From: Blautia sp. OF03-15BH
GTDB taxonomy: Bacteria > Bacillota > Clostridia > Lachnospirales > Lachnospiraceae
Reading direction: 5' to 3'
DNA: 64,000 nt
Assembly: GCF_003463065.1 (NCBI RefSeq)
Contig: NZ_QSCM01000006.1
Span: forward strand, 62,001-126,000
A model generated the notes under the pieces. That model saw only the letters and a program-made list of their open reading frames with translations, was not told the DNA's origin and searched no databases. Below, piece by piece: positions 42,268 through 50,707 of this stretch. Position numbers and translations under genes: made by a program. The first letter of the stretch is position 1; each line of letters begins with the position of its first letter.

Positions 42268-42310
42268 TGCCCTCTGGTGTGAGAGAATATCTCATGCCAG
42301 AGGGCATTTT
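42268..42310 (+). terminator. Terminator of the aconitase-family gene
   Basis: TGCCCTCTGG / CCAGAGGGCA with a 19-base loop holding GAGA/TCTC, followed by TTTTT. Confidence 0.85.
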
Positions 42311-42466
42311 TGTTGTGGAGACGTTCACACAATTTTCAAAAAGTTATCAAGAAAAAATCACAATCCTTCCCCGAAATGAACACAATATTATTTTATTTTT
42401 TTAATATATATATTTATGCCGAAAGGCTGTGACATGCAGCAGGACGGGCAAAAAGGAGGAAGCACT

Positions 42467-43507
42467 TTGATAGAAGTAAAGAATCTGACGAAAAAGTATG
42501 GAGATCATACCGCGGTAGATCATCTGAGCTTTCAGGTGGAAGAAGGTCAGATCTATGGTTTTCTGGGACCTAACGGAGCCGGAAAATCTACGACCATGAA
42601 CATGATCACCGGCTATATTGCATCCACAGAGGGCACAGTAGTGATCAATGGCCATGACATTCTGGAGGAGCCGGAGGAGGCAAAAAAAGACATTGGATAT
42701 CTGCCGGAGCAGCCGCCTCTGTACATGGATATGACTGTGATCGAATATCTGAGACTGGCAGCAGAACTGAAGAAAGTTCCGAAAAAAGACAGAGAGGATA
42801 TGATCGCTGACATCATGGATACGGTACAATTGACCCATATGAAGGATCGTCTGATCAAGAACCTGTCAAAGGGTTATAAGCAGAGAACCGGCCTGGCCCA
42901 GGCTTTGATGGGATATCCGGAAGTGATCATACTGGATGAGCCGACGGTAGGACTGGACCCGAAGCAGATCATCGAGATCCGTGACCTGATCAAGAGTCTG
43001 AGCAAAAAGCATACCGTCATTTTAAGTTCTCATATTCTTTCTGAGGTGAGTGCTGTCTGTGATTATGTCATGATCATTTCCCATGGTCATCTGGTTGCAA
43101 GTGATACGCCGGAAAATCTGGCAAAACTCATGGAGGGTGAAAATACACTTGAACTTACCATCAAGGGCAGCCGGACAGAGATCGAGGGAATGCTGAATGC
43201 AATTCCGGAGATCGCCGAGAAGAACTTTACGGATAATGAAAATGGTCTGGTTCAGGTAAGTCTGAAAACAGAAGGAAATGAAGATGTCCGGGAAAAACTT
43301 TTCTATGCCTGTGCAGAAAACCAGTGTCCCATCCTTCGTATGGAAAATACACATGTTTCTCTGGAGGATATCTTCCTTGAACTGACATCCCAGGATCCTT
43401 CGGAAGCAAAAAATACCGGAGCATTCAGTGATGCGGATGCCATTCAGAGTCTGATGGAGGATACGGAAACACCGGAAGAAGAGAACAAGGAGGGTGGTCA
43501 AGAATGA
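42467..43507 (+). CDS. ABC transporter ATPase, GldA/CcmA type
   Basis: 346 residues from the TTG at 42467 (MIEVKNLTKKYGDHTAVDHLSF); AAAGGAGG lies 8 bases before it, while the ATG at 42416 has no ribosome site. Walker A GPNGAGKST, signature LSKGYKQR, Walker B VIILDEPTVGLDP and switch His SSHILSE are present. The ~110-residue tail is an ABC-2 ATPase C-terminal extension, acidic at the end. First gene of a four-gene unit with an ABC-2 permease, a GldG-like protein and a DUF4340 protein, a set seen in gut Firmicutes with unknown cargo. Overlaps the permease gene by 4 bases. Confidence 0.9.
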   Translation: MIEVKNLTKKYGDHTAVDHLSFQVEEGQIYGFLGPNGAGKSTTMNMITGYIASTEGTVVINGHDILEEPEEAKKDIGYLPEQPPLYMDMTVIEYLRLAAELKKVPKKDREDMIADIMDTVQLTHMKDRLIKNLSKGYKQRTGLAQALMGYPEVIILDEPTVGLDPKQIIEIRDLIKSLSKKHTVILSSHILSEVSAVCDYVMIISHGHLVASDTPENLAKLMEGENTLELTIKGSRTEIEGMLNAIPEIAEKNFTDNENGLVQVSLKTEGNEDVREKLFYACAENQCPILRMENTHVSLEDIFLELTSQDPSEAKNTGAFSDADAIQSLMEDTETPEEENKEGGQE

Positions 43508-44367
43508 GTACCATTTGCAAGAAAGAGATCCGGGCATATCTGACTTCCATGTCCGGTTATGTATTTATCGCATTTATGCTCCTCGTGACGGGCATTTATT
43601 TTACCGCATATCATATGAATATGGGTTATCCTATTTTCGGTTATACACTTTCTGCGGTAAACTTTATTTTCCTGATCGTAACACCGATCCTGACTATGAG
43701 AGCGCTGGCAGAGGAACAGCGTCAGAAAACAGATCAGCTGCTTCTGACTTCTCCGCTGTCAGTAACGGATATCGTTCTCGGAAAGTTCATGGGAATGATC
43801 GCCATTTTTGCCATTCCGGTTCTGATCATCTGTCTGTATCCGCTGATCATGCAGGTTTACGGTGAGGTTTCCATGCCTATGTCCTATACGGCACTCCTGG
43901 GATTTTTCCTTCTGGGCTGCTCGAATATTGCGATCGGTCTTTTCCTCTCTTCGCTGACAGAGAGTCCGGTCATTGCAGCCGTTATTACATTTGGCGCTCT
44001 GTTTATCTGTTACATGATGAACAGTCTGACCAGTATTTTGAGTCAGACGGCAGCGACCTCTTTTCTGATCATTGCAATGTTGATCCTTGGTGTGGCAGTG
44101 GTTGTTTATTCTGTTGTAAAAAACACCTTCCTGGCAGTGCTGATCGGAATCATCGGGGAAGCGGTGCTGGCCGGCATTTATTTCCTGAAATCCACACTTC
44201 TGGAAGGTGCGGTACAGAAAATTTTAAGTGTTTTTGACCTGAGCAGCCATTTTGATGATTTTACAAACGGAATTCTGGATGTTTCCAATGTGGTTTATTA
44301 TCTCACGGTAATCGGCCTGTTCCTGTTCTTTACCGTACAGTCCATCCAGAAGAGAAGATGGAGCTAA
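43504..44367 (+). CDS. ABC-2 type permease, GldF-like
   Basis: 287 residues with about six membrane helices; begins ICKKEIRAYLTSMSGYVFIAFMLLVTGIYF and has the family segment MRALAEEQRQKTDQLLLTSPLS after the second helix, typical of GldF/NosY-type permeases. The ATGA overlap with the ATPase gene indicates coupled translation. It should form the channel with the upstream ATPase. Confidence 0.9.
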   Translation: MSTICKKEIRAYLTSMSGYVFIAFMLLVTGIYFTAYHMNMGYPIFGYTLSAVNFIFLIVTPILTMRALAEEQRQKTDQLLLTSPLSVTDIVLGKFMGMIAIFAIPVLIICLYPLIMQVYGEVSMPMSYTALLGFFLLGCSNIAIGLFLSSLTESPVIAAVITFGALFICYMMNSLTSILSQTAATSFLIIAMLILGVAVVVYSVVKNTFLAVLIGIIGEAVLAGIYFLKSTLLEGAVQKILSVFDLSSHFDDFTNGILDVSNVVYYLTVIGLFLFFTVQSIQKRRWS

Positions 44368-44383
44368 AGGGAGGAGACAGATC

Positions 44384-45838
44384 ATGAAAAAGCCAAGTAT
44401 CAAAAAGCCTAATATAAAAAATATCCTGCCGAAATGGAGCAGCAAAAATATCCGCAAAGGTTCCTACAGTCTGGGGATCAGCGTGGTCGTGCTGGCGATT
44501 GCGGTAGTGTTTAATCTTGTTGTCGGAAAACTTCCGGCTCAGTACCGGAATGTGGATCTGAGCCAGACCAAGCTTTCCGCCATCGGCGATACCACAAAAG
44601 AGCTGGTAAGTGCTTTGGATCAGGATGTAACCATTTATCAGATCGTGGAAAGCGGAAAGGAAAATGAGACGATCCAGAAGCTCCTGGAACGTTATGCGGG
44701 ACTTTCTTCTCACGTCAAAGTGGAAACCATGGATCCGGTGCTTCACCCGAATTTTGTTTCGGAATATACGGAGGACGATCTGGAAGACAACTCTCTTATT
44801 GTTGTCGGTGAGAAACGAAACAAGGTCATTCCCTATGCCGATATGTTTGAATCTACCGTCAATTATCAGACCTATCAGTATGAGACCACAGGTTTTGACG
44901 GCGAGGGTCAGGTGACAAGTGCGATTTCCTATGTAACTACGGATTCTCTGCCGATCATGTATACCATTACCGGTCATGAAGAAGGCGATATGACAGAGGA
45001 TATGAAATCTGCCATTGAAAAAGAAAACATTGAGATGAAAGACCTGAACCTTCTTACGGAAGAGAGTGTGCCGGATGATGCAGACTGTGTCATGCTTTTC
45101 TCTCCGCAGAATGATCTGAGCGAAGAAGAAGCAGATAAGCTGATCACCTACATGGAAAATGGCGGAAAAGCGGTTATCATCACCAGTTATTTGAATAAGG
45201 AAATGCCGAATCTGCAGAAGGTGTTGAACAACTATGGCATCGGCACGATGGAAGGCGTTGTTCTGGAAGCAGATGGACAGCATTATATTTCCGGTAATCC
45301 GACATATCTGGTTCCGAATATCGGAAGCTCCGATGCGCTGGGAGATCTTTCCAAAGCAAACTCTTATGTTCTGATGCCGGTGGCACAGGCAGTAGAAAAG
45401 CTGGAGGATAAGAGGGATACCGTTACTATAGAGAGTCTTCTCACCACCTCTGATTCTGCTTATGTAAAAACCAATGTAAACGGAACTCTGGAAAAGGAAG
45501 ACGGGGATGCAGAAGGCCCCTTTGATGTGGGCGTTGCTGTTACCGAGTCTGTGGACAACGGCGAGACAAAGCTGATCTACCTGACCAGTGCAAACCTGTT
45601 CAGCCAGCAGGTCGATGCCATGGTTTCCGGAAATAACGTCAAGCTTCTGGCTAATTCTGTAAGCTGGATGTGTGATCAGGAACAGAGCGTTTCCATTCCG
45701 AGCAAGAGTACACAGATCTCTTATCTGACTGTGACAGCAGCATCTGCACGGATGTGGGGCATGGTAACGATCGGACTTCTTCCGGTTCTCTGCCTGGTTC
45801 TTGGAGGCGGTATCTGGTTTAAGAGGAGAAAGAGATAA
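44384..45838 (+). CDS. GldG-like ABC-associated membrane protein
   Basis: 484 residues: a cytoplasmic N-terminal basic segment, membrane helix at about 25-46 (GISVVVLAIAVVFNLVVGKL), a large extracellular domain of the GldG/ABC-type uncharacterised family (YAGLSSHVKVETMDPVLHP, SLPIMYTITGHEEGDM, NGGKAVIITSYLNKEMPNL), and a final helix at about 458-478. GGGAGG lies before the ATG. The stop overlaps the next gene's start (TAATG). In Bacteroidetes GldA/F/G serve gliding or secretion; that role is not assumed here. Confidence 0.88.
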   Translation: MKKPSIKKPNIKNILPKWSSKNIRKGSYSLGISVVVLAIAVVFNLVVGKLPAQYRNVDLSQTKLSAIGDTTKELVSALDQDVTIYQIVESGKENETIQKLLERYAGLSSHVKVETMDPVLHPNFVSEYTEDDLEDNSLIVVGEKRNKVIPYADMFESTVNYQTYQYETTGFDGEGQVTSAISYVTTDSLPIMYTITGHEEGDMTEDMKSAIEKENIEMKDLNLLTEESVPDDADCVMLFSPQNDLSEEEADKLITYMENGGKAVIITSYLNKEMPNLQKVLNNYGIGTMEGVVLEADGQHYISGNPTYLVPNIGSSDALGDLSKANSYVLMPVAQAVEKLEDKRDTVTIESLLTTSDSAYVKTNVNGTLEKEDGDAEGPFDVGVAVTESVDNGETKLIYLTSANLFSQQVDAMVSGNNVKLLANSVSWMCDQEQSVSIPSKSTQISYLTVTAASARMWGMVTIGLLPVLCLVLGGGIWFKRRKR

Positions 45839-47703
45839 TGACAGTGAAAAAAAAGAAAAAAGGAAAGGGACTGCTTTTTGCAGTCCTGATCCTGATCGTT
45901 CTTCTGGTTCTTTATTTTGTGATCGATCTTCAGCAGAAGAAAGCGGATCAGGAAGCAGAGACGGAGGAGACAGAGGAGAGCTCCCTGCCGGTGTCTGTTA
46001 CGGATGATGAAATTGCAAAAGTCACTGTAAAAAACGGTGATGTGACGATGACCTATACGAAAAACGATGATACCTGGACTTATGAGGAAGATTCCGATTT
46101 TCCATTGGATGAAAGTGCAGTCGATACAAAGATGAGTAAGCTGACCAGCCTTACGGTGGATCGGGTGCTGGAAAGCCCGGAGGATCTTTCCGAGTACGGA
46201 CTGGATGAGCCGAAGCAGGAAGTAACCGTTCTGAAAACAGACGGAACTGCTTTTACTCTTTATATCGGCAACCAGAACAGCAGCAACAACGATTTTTATG
46301 TGAAGGTAGATGACGGTACAGATGTTTACACCATGCCGGCCAGCAGTGTAAATGTGTTTGATATGCAGCCGTATGATGTGGCAAAAGCAGATACATTTCC
46401 GACACTTGAATCCACCAATATCCGAAACATGAAGGTGGAAAAAGAAGATGGCACCGTAGAGTTCAGCTCCGACGAAACCGGCACCAGCTGGACGGTGAAA
46501 GATCAGGACGGCAACGAAGAGGAGGCCGGAACCACAGCAGCCAGTGATCTTACCACGGCAGTCTCCAGTCTGTCTTATAAAGATTTTGTGGACTACAAAG
46601 GAGACGATCTGGCTCAGTACGGACTGGACAAACCGGCAGAGACCGTTACCGTTGTGAGCGAAGAGACCGAGGCAGAAACCGAAGAGGAAACTGAGACTGA
46701 GACCGAGGAAGTGAGTGAGGCAGCTTCTGAGAGCGAGACAGCCGAAGAAACGGTATCTGAGGCCGAGGCTGTATCCGGAACGGAAACAGCAGAATCTGAG
46801 ACCGGTTCTGAGGAAACTATGACAGAAGCCGTATCAGAGACAGCCACTGAGGCTGTATCAGAGGAAGAGATGACAGAGGCAGCTACTGGGACGGAAACAG
46901 CTACAGAAGCTGTGACCGAGGCAGAAACGGAACCGGAATCCGAAACCGAGACCGAGGAGCCAAAAACCATCGAAGTGACCACCACCCTTCTCATCGGCAA
47001 CACCAACGACGATGGCGATTATTACGTGAAACTGGCAGATCATGATGGTGTTTATACCATGGCAGAATCTACTCTGGAGAAACTTCTGAACGTGGATGTG
47101 CTGGATTATGTGAGCCTGTATCTGAACGATGTGCCCATGACCAATATGAAGAGCCTGGAAGTCACCTACCAGGGCGAGACCAAGACACTCACCGTGGAAA
47201 GTGAGGAGGTTCCGGTAGAGACAGAAGCCTCCACGGAGGAAGAAACCGAAGCCGAGACAATCAAGATCAGTGCAGGCGCTCTGGATGAAGCAGGGACTGA
47301 GGCGGAAACGGAAGCAGAAACCGAGACCGAGGCAGAAACTGAGCAGCAGATGCAGACGGTCTACCACTATCTGGTAGACGGCGAGGAAGTGGACTCCACC
47401 CCGTTCCGCCTGTTCTACAATAACCTCATTGCCATGCAGGCACAGAAACGTACCAGCGAGGCGCCGGAAGTCAGCGGTGATCCGGATTTCAAACTGGTAT
47501 TCACCAAAGTTGACGGCACCAAACTGACCACCGAGTTCTATCTGGCAGATGACGGACTCTATGACGTCCTTTCCGATCAGGCGCTTCCTGCCCGGATCAG
47601 CAAGATGGATGTACAGAAGATCATCGGCTACTACGAAGATATCATCAATCCGGAACCCGAAACCGAGGCAGAAAGCGAAACGGAGACGGCCTCCGAAGAA
47701 TAA
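45838..47703 (+). CDS. DUF4340 protein with acidic Thr/Glu-rich inserts
   Basis: 621 residues: basic start, one membrane helix (about 12-31), then two DUF4340-type repeats (DDEIAKVTVKNGDVTMTYTK and ESTNIRNMKVEKEDGTVEF are typical beta-rich units). The second repeat is interrupted by a low-complexity stretch of mainly Glu, Thr, Ala, Val and Ser at residues about 271-378, with another near 458-504 and a third at the C terminus. It is probably anchored in the membrane with the domain outside, paired with the GldG-like protein. The inserts look like slippage-expanded repeats of GAG-ACN codons. Its function is unknown. Last gene of the operon. Confidence 0.82.
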   Translation: MTVKKKKKGKGLLFAVLILIVLLVLYFVIDLQQKKADQEAETEETEESSLPVSVTDDEIAKVTVKNGDVTMTYTKNDDTWTYEEDSDFPLDESAVDTKMSKLTSLTVDRVLESPEDLSEYGLDEPKQEVTVLKTDGTAFTLYIGNQNSSNNDFYVKVDDGTDVYTMPASSVNVFDMQPYDVAKADTFPTLESTNIRNMKVEKEDGTVEFSSDETGTSWTVKDQDGNEEEAGTTAASDLTTAVSSLSYKDFVDYKGDDLAQYGLDKPAETVTVVSEETEAETEEETETETEEVSEAASESETAEETVSEAEAVSGTETAESETGSEETMTEAVSETATEAVSEEEMTEAATGTETATEAVTEAETEPESETETEEPKTIEVTTTLLIGNTNDDGDYYVKLADHDGVYTMAESTLEKLLNVDVLDYVSLYLNDVPMTNMKSLEVTYQGETKTLTVESEEVPVETEASTEEETEAETIKISAGALDEAGTEAETEAETETEAETEQQMQTVYHYLVDGEEVDSTPFRLFYNNLIAMQAQKRTSEAPEVSGDPDFKLVFTKVDGTKLTTEFYLADDGLYDVLSDQALPARISKMDVQKIIGYYEDIINPEPETEAESETETASEE

Positions 47704-47713
47704 AGAATGATAA

Positions 47714-47764
47714 AAAACAGACCTGTAAAAGGAAGAGAAACCTTTTTGCAGATCTGTTTTTTTC
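47714..47764 (+). terminator. Terminator of the Gld-like ABC operon
   Basis: AACAGA...TCTGTT with inner CTG/CAG and AAAAGG/CCTTTT pairing, followed by TTTTTTT. It can also act on the convergent GH2 gene. Confidence 0.75.
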
Positions 47765-47840
47765 TGGAAAATAGCATACGCATCCGGCTGAAAAAGTCTA
47801 CTGGCAGATCAGCGGATTTTGAATGTCCGCTTTACTCCTA

Positions 47841-49622
47841 TCATTTCCGCTCCACCTTACAAACCTTTCGATCATAAGTATATAATCCATTCGTCTCTTC
47901 CTCAACATCAGACAGCTGTGTATACACAGCTCCGGCCAGGCCTTTGCCCTGGAGCTCCCGGATCTTTTTCTGGAGAGACTGCCAGGCAGCGGTAAACTCC
48001 ATGGTATCCTTATAGGTATGATATCCAAAGGAGTTTGAAGAATAGAGGTGGCCGTCCACAGGGCAGGAATAGCCGCCGTATTCCGAGAGGATAAAGGGGC
48101 GCTGTTCAGTACGCACCCGCAGGGGGCGGAAATAATTATGTGCGCTTTTTACATCGCCGCCGCCCTGGTCAAACCAGCCGCTGGCGTGATCTACGAGGCG
48201 GCCCGGGTCTGCAAGATGGATCTTTTCTGTCAGGCGCAGGGAATCGAACTGTCCCCAGCCCTCGTTGAAAAGCACCCAGAGACCGATACAGGGAATATTA
48301 TAAAGCTGATCGATGAGCTCCATGGCTTCTTCCTCCCACTTTCGGCGGGCTTTTTTGGAAGTCCGGGAAAAGAACCAGTAGAGATTGTCACGCACCCGGG
48401 TAGTCACCGGCGGAAAAAGGTTTGGCAGATAGCAGACCAGGGGCAGAAGTGGTTTTCCACCTCCGTTGACCATATCCTGCCAGACGACCATGCCCAGGCG
48501 GTCACAGTGATAATACCAGCGCATGGGTTCCACCTTTACGTGCTTGCGGATCATATTAAAGCCCAGTTCCTTCATGGAACGGATATCGAAAACCAGGGCC
48601 TCGTCAGAGGGCGCTGTGTAAAGGCTTTCCGGCCAGTAGCCCTGATCCAGTACGCCATTGAAAAAGTAGGGCTGATTGTTGAGGAAAAGCTTTGGCTGTT
48701 GTTTTTCATCCAGTCCCAGGGAAAATTTCCGCATGGCAAAATAGCTGTGGACGGTGTCGGTTTCCGTGATAAGCTGTACCTCATAAAGGAAAGGATCCTC
48801 CGGGCTCCAGGGACGGAAATCCGGCAGCCGGATATCACGGACAAAGGTATTCTGATCGGCGGGGAAATCTTCTTTTTCCACATAATGACAGTAAGAATCA
48901 CGATTCCAGAGCATCCGGATCTCCATGTCCTGAGGCTGCGTCAGAGTGATCTCCAGGCGGACAGAACCTTCATCATAAAGAGGTGTGATCTTCAGCTTTT
49001 CAATCCGCTTTTCCGGAACCCATTCCATCCAGACCGTCTGCCAGATCCCGCTCTGGGCAGTATAAAATATACCGTGAGGTTTGAGGCTTTGTTTGCCTCT
49101 GCTCTGACTTCCGCTGTCAGAGTCATCCTGAACCCGTACCCAGAGTGTATTGTTGCCCTCCTGAAGATAATCTGTCACATCAAAAGAGAAGGAAAGATAT
49201 CCGTTTTCATGCTTTCCGAGAAGGTGGCCGTTCCACCAGACACTGCAGCTATGATCAACCGCCCCGAAATGCAGCAGGAGCCGCTGGTTTTCCGGGATCG
49301 TGTTCAGGTAGACAAACCGAAAATACCAGAGATATTCTCCCGGGAGAAGCTGACGGCTCACGCCGGAACGGATACATTCGGGAGAAAAAGGAACCAGGAT
49401 CTGGCCATCCGGACGCTCCGGCCGTTTATTCTTTTTTGTAAACGTATAATCCCAGGGACCATTGAGGCAGATCCAGTTTTCACGGCGGAACTGCGGGCGC
49501 GGATATTCCGGCAGGACGCTGCCCGGGTCGATCTGTTCACTCCAGATGGTCGTCATTCTGGAAGTGGTCGTTTTTTCATGTTTCTTTGGTTTCAGTGTAG
49601 AAACGGCATCAAGTAAACGCAT
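47841..49622 (-). CDS. Glycoside hydrolase family 2 protein
   Basis: 593 residues, no signal peptide, so probably cytoplasmic. Order: jelly-roll sugar-binding domain (about 30-200, with WICLNGPWDYTF and GAVDHSCSVWWNG), immunoglobulin-like domain (about 205-305) and TIM barrel. The acid/base is Glu454 (VLFNEGWGQFD) and the nucleophile Glu514 (FILSEYGGYS). These fit GH2 (beta-galactosidase, glucuronidase, mannosidase and others); residues defining the substrate are not decisive. The minus-strand ATG at 49622 follows GGAAGGTGAT closely. A TATACT element lies about 55 bases upstream. Stands alone, convergent with the Gld-like operon. Confidence 0.9.
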   Translation of the reverse strand: MRLLDAVSTLKPKKHEKTTTSRMTTIWSEQIDPGSVLPEYPRPQFRRENWICLNGPWDYTFTKKNKRPERPDGQILVPFSPECIRSGVSRQLLPGEYLWYFRFVYLNTIPENQRLLLHFGAVDHSCSVWWNGHLLGKHENGYLSFSFDVTDYLQEGNNTLWVRVQDDSDSGSQSRGKQSLKPHGIFYTAQSGIWQTVWMEWVPEKRIEKLKITPLYDEGSVRLEITLTQPQDMEIRMLWNRDSYCHYVEKEDFPADQNTFVRDIRLPDFRPWSPEDPFLYEVQLITETDTVHSYFAMRKFSLGLDEKQQPKLFLNNQPYFFNGVLDQGYWPESLYTAPSDEALVFDIRSMKELGFNMIRKHVKVEPMRWYYHCDRLGMVVWQDMVNGGGKPLLPLVCYLPNLFPPVTTRVRDNLYWFFSRTSKKARRKWEEEAMELIDQLYNIPCIGLWVLFNEGWGQFDSLRLTEKIHLADPGRLVDHASGWFDQGGGDVKSAHNYFRPLRVRTEQRPFILSEYGGYSCPVDGHLYSSNSFGYHTYKDTMEFTAAWQSLQKKIRELQGKGLAGAVYTQLSDVEEETNGLYTYDRKVCKVERK

Positions 49623-49857
49623 GTTATCACCTTCCGTTGCCGGAACTCTTCCGGCTTATGCTGAAGTCAGTATAGCACAGGAATCCGGAAGATGAAAAGA
49701 GAAACTTACGCTTTTTATGAGTACAGAGAACGGATCCTTTTGCATGGATGTAAAATGTAAAATAACTGAATTTTCATAATAAATATGGAAATTATGAAAA
49801 ATAAGACGAATAAAAAGAAAGAAGATTAGATTTTTAAAAGAAAAATCAAAAATAGTG

Positions 49858-49886
49858 TTGACAAATGAAAAGGGCTGTGCTATTAT
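49858..49886 (+). promoter_or_regulatory. Promoter of the 49.9-kb peptide/non-coding transcript
   Basis: TTGACA (49858-49863), exactly 17 bases, TATTAT (49881-49886). An ATG at 49888 falls at the end of the -10 region and cannot start translation from this promoter. Confidence 0.8.
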
Positions 49887-49959
49887 AATGTCAACAACAA
49901 ACAAGAACTTCAAAAAACACTTACCATTCTCCAGTGACGAGAAAGCTGGAGGAACCGGA

Positions 49960-50109
49960 GTGAAAGAGAAGTCAAAGTTGTTGAAGGAACTCGTAGAAAT
50001 AGAAAAAGGGAGGTCAGTTCCAATGGGAAGTCCGATTGATCATTCTATTCAATATGGATGTGGTATAGCAAAGGTTTCCTGCATGAATGACCTTTATCTC
50101 AACAAATAA
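49960..50109 (+). CDS. 49-residue peptide with leader-like N terminus and Cys-containing end
   Basis: GTG start 7 bases after GGAGG; translates to a charged first half (MKEKSKLLKELVEIEKGRSVP) written here as MKEKSKLLKELV and EIEKGRSVP, then MGSPIDHSIQYGCGIAK and VSCMNDLYLNK. The hydrophilic helical front and a Gly- and Cys-containing tail (two Cys seven residues apart) look like a ribosomal-peptide precursor or a signalling peptide. A second start, ATG at 50023, follows GGGAGG by 9 bases and would give only the last 28 residues. No maturation enzyme or exporter gene is adjacent, and I do not recognise the family. Confidence 0.55.
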   Translation: MKEKSKLLKELVEIEKGRSVPMGSPIDHSIQYGCGIAKVSCMNDLYLNK

Positions 50110-50535
50110 ATATCCGGAAAGATCGAATATAGTCCAGATAATCGGAGAGTAAATGAACCGGAGCCGAGATAAAGCGAAAAGAATTTGCTACCATATTGAA
50201 GTAATACCACAAAGCATTCAAAGGTTTTTATTCCAGGATTTCGAGGGGATAAAAAATACGTCAGTTTATATAACAATTGAAGGTATATAGAAGTAAAGAT
50301 TTATATATCGAGAAAACTTATATAATCCATCGTATTGAAGAGAATATTAGGAAAATATGATCGAAGACTTTGAGTTTTATCAAAAGGATGAAGGCTCTAA
50401 CAGATTCCTTGATTTTATAACGACAGATGAACTGTTGTTTATATAAGAAAGCAGGAAACTATAAGACAAAAGAATATTTCCTCCGATTAGATTTAAAATA
50501 TAGAAAGAAAACTGAATATGATTGAAAAACATTAG

Positions 50536-50573
50536 ACAGCCGTTATCGAAGCAAAGCGATAACGGCTGTTTTT
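50536..50573 (+). terminator. Terminator of the 49.9-kb transcript
   Basis: A perfect 13-bp stem with an 8-base loop and a T5 tail. Confidence 0.9.
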
Positions 50574-50631
50574 GCCGGATGCAGCAGCAAAAAATCTTCC
50601 ATTATAATAGTAAAAGTACGGGCGTTTTTTT

Positions 50632-50660
50632 TTGACAAGGGGTTTGAGTTATGGTAGACT
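50632..50660 (+). promoter_or_regulatory. Promoter of the TPR-AAA+ gene
   Basis: TTGACA (50632-50637), 17 bases, TAGACT (50655-50660). The position rules out an apparent ATG at 50651 as translation start. Confidence 0.7.
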
Positions 50661-50707
50661 GTACCTATCTATGTAACCCAAAAGGTAACTGTCAAGAGGT
50701 GAAAACA

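Larger units (their letters stand above)
49893..50573 (+). ncRNA. Predicted ~680-nt transcript, mostly non-coding, carrying a short peptide gene
   Basis: Runs from a strong promoter to a strong terminator (ACAGCCGTTATCG / CGATAACGGCTGT, 50536-50569, then TTTTT). Only the first 215 bases hold a credible frame. The remaining ~460 bases are A-rich with frequent stops in all plus-strand frames, apart from a 29-codon frame at 50357-50446 (MIEDFEFYQKDEG...) with a poor ribosome site. The 5' part resembles the transcript at 39530. It could be an mRNA with a long 3' untranslated region, a regulatory RNA, or both. Confidence 0.6.

Noticed and set aside
48048..49616. Long plus-strand open frame (522 codons) opposite the GH2 gene
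   Set aside because: It is a mirror frame of a well-supported GH2 enzyme; no family resemblance, and composition typical of antisense shadow.
49855..50109. 84-codon version of the peptide gene from an upstream start
   Set aside because: Its first codons overlap the -35, spacer and -10 elements of a strong promoter, so they would not be in the transcript; the GTG at 49960 has a proper ribosome site.
50651..50707. Upstream ATG as start of the TPR-AAA+ gene
   Set aside because: It lies within the promoter (spacer/-10), and the TTG at 50708 has an AAGAGGTG ribosome site.
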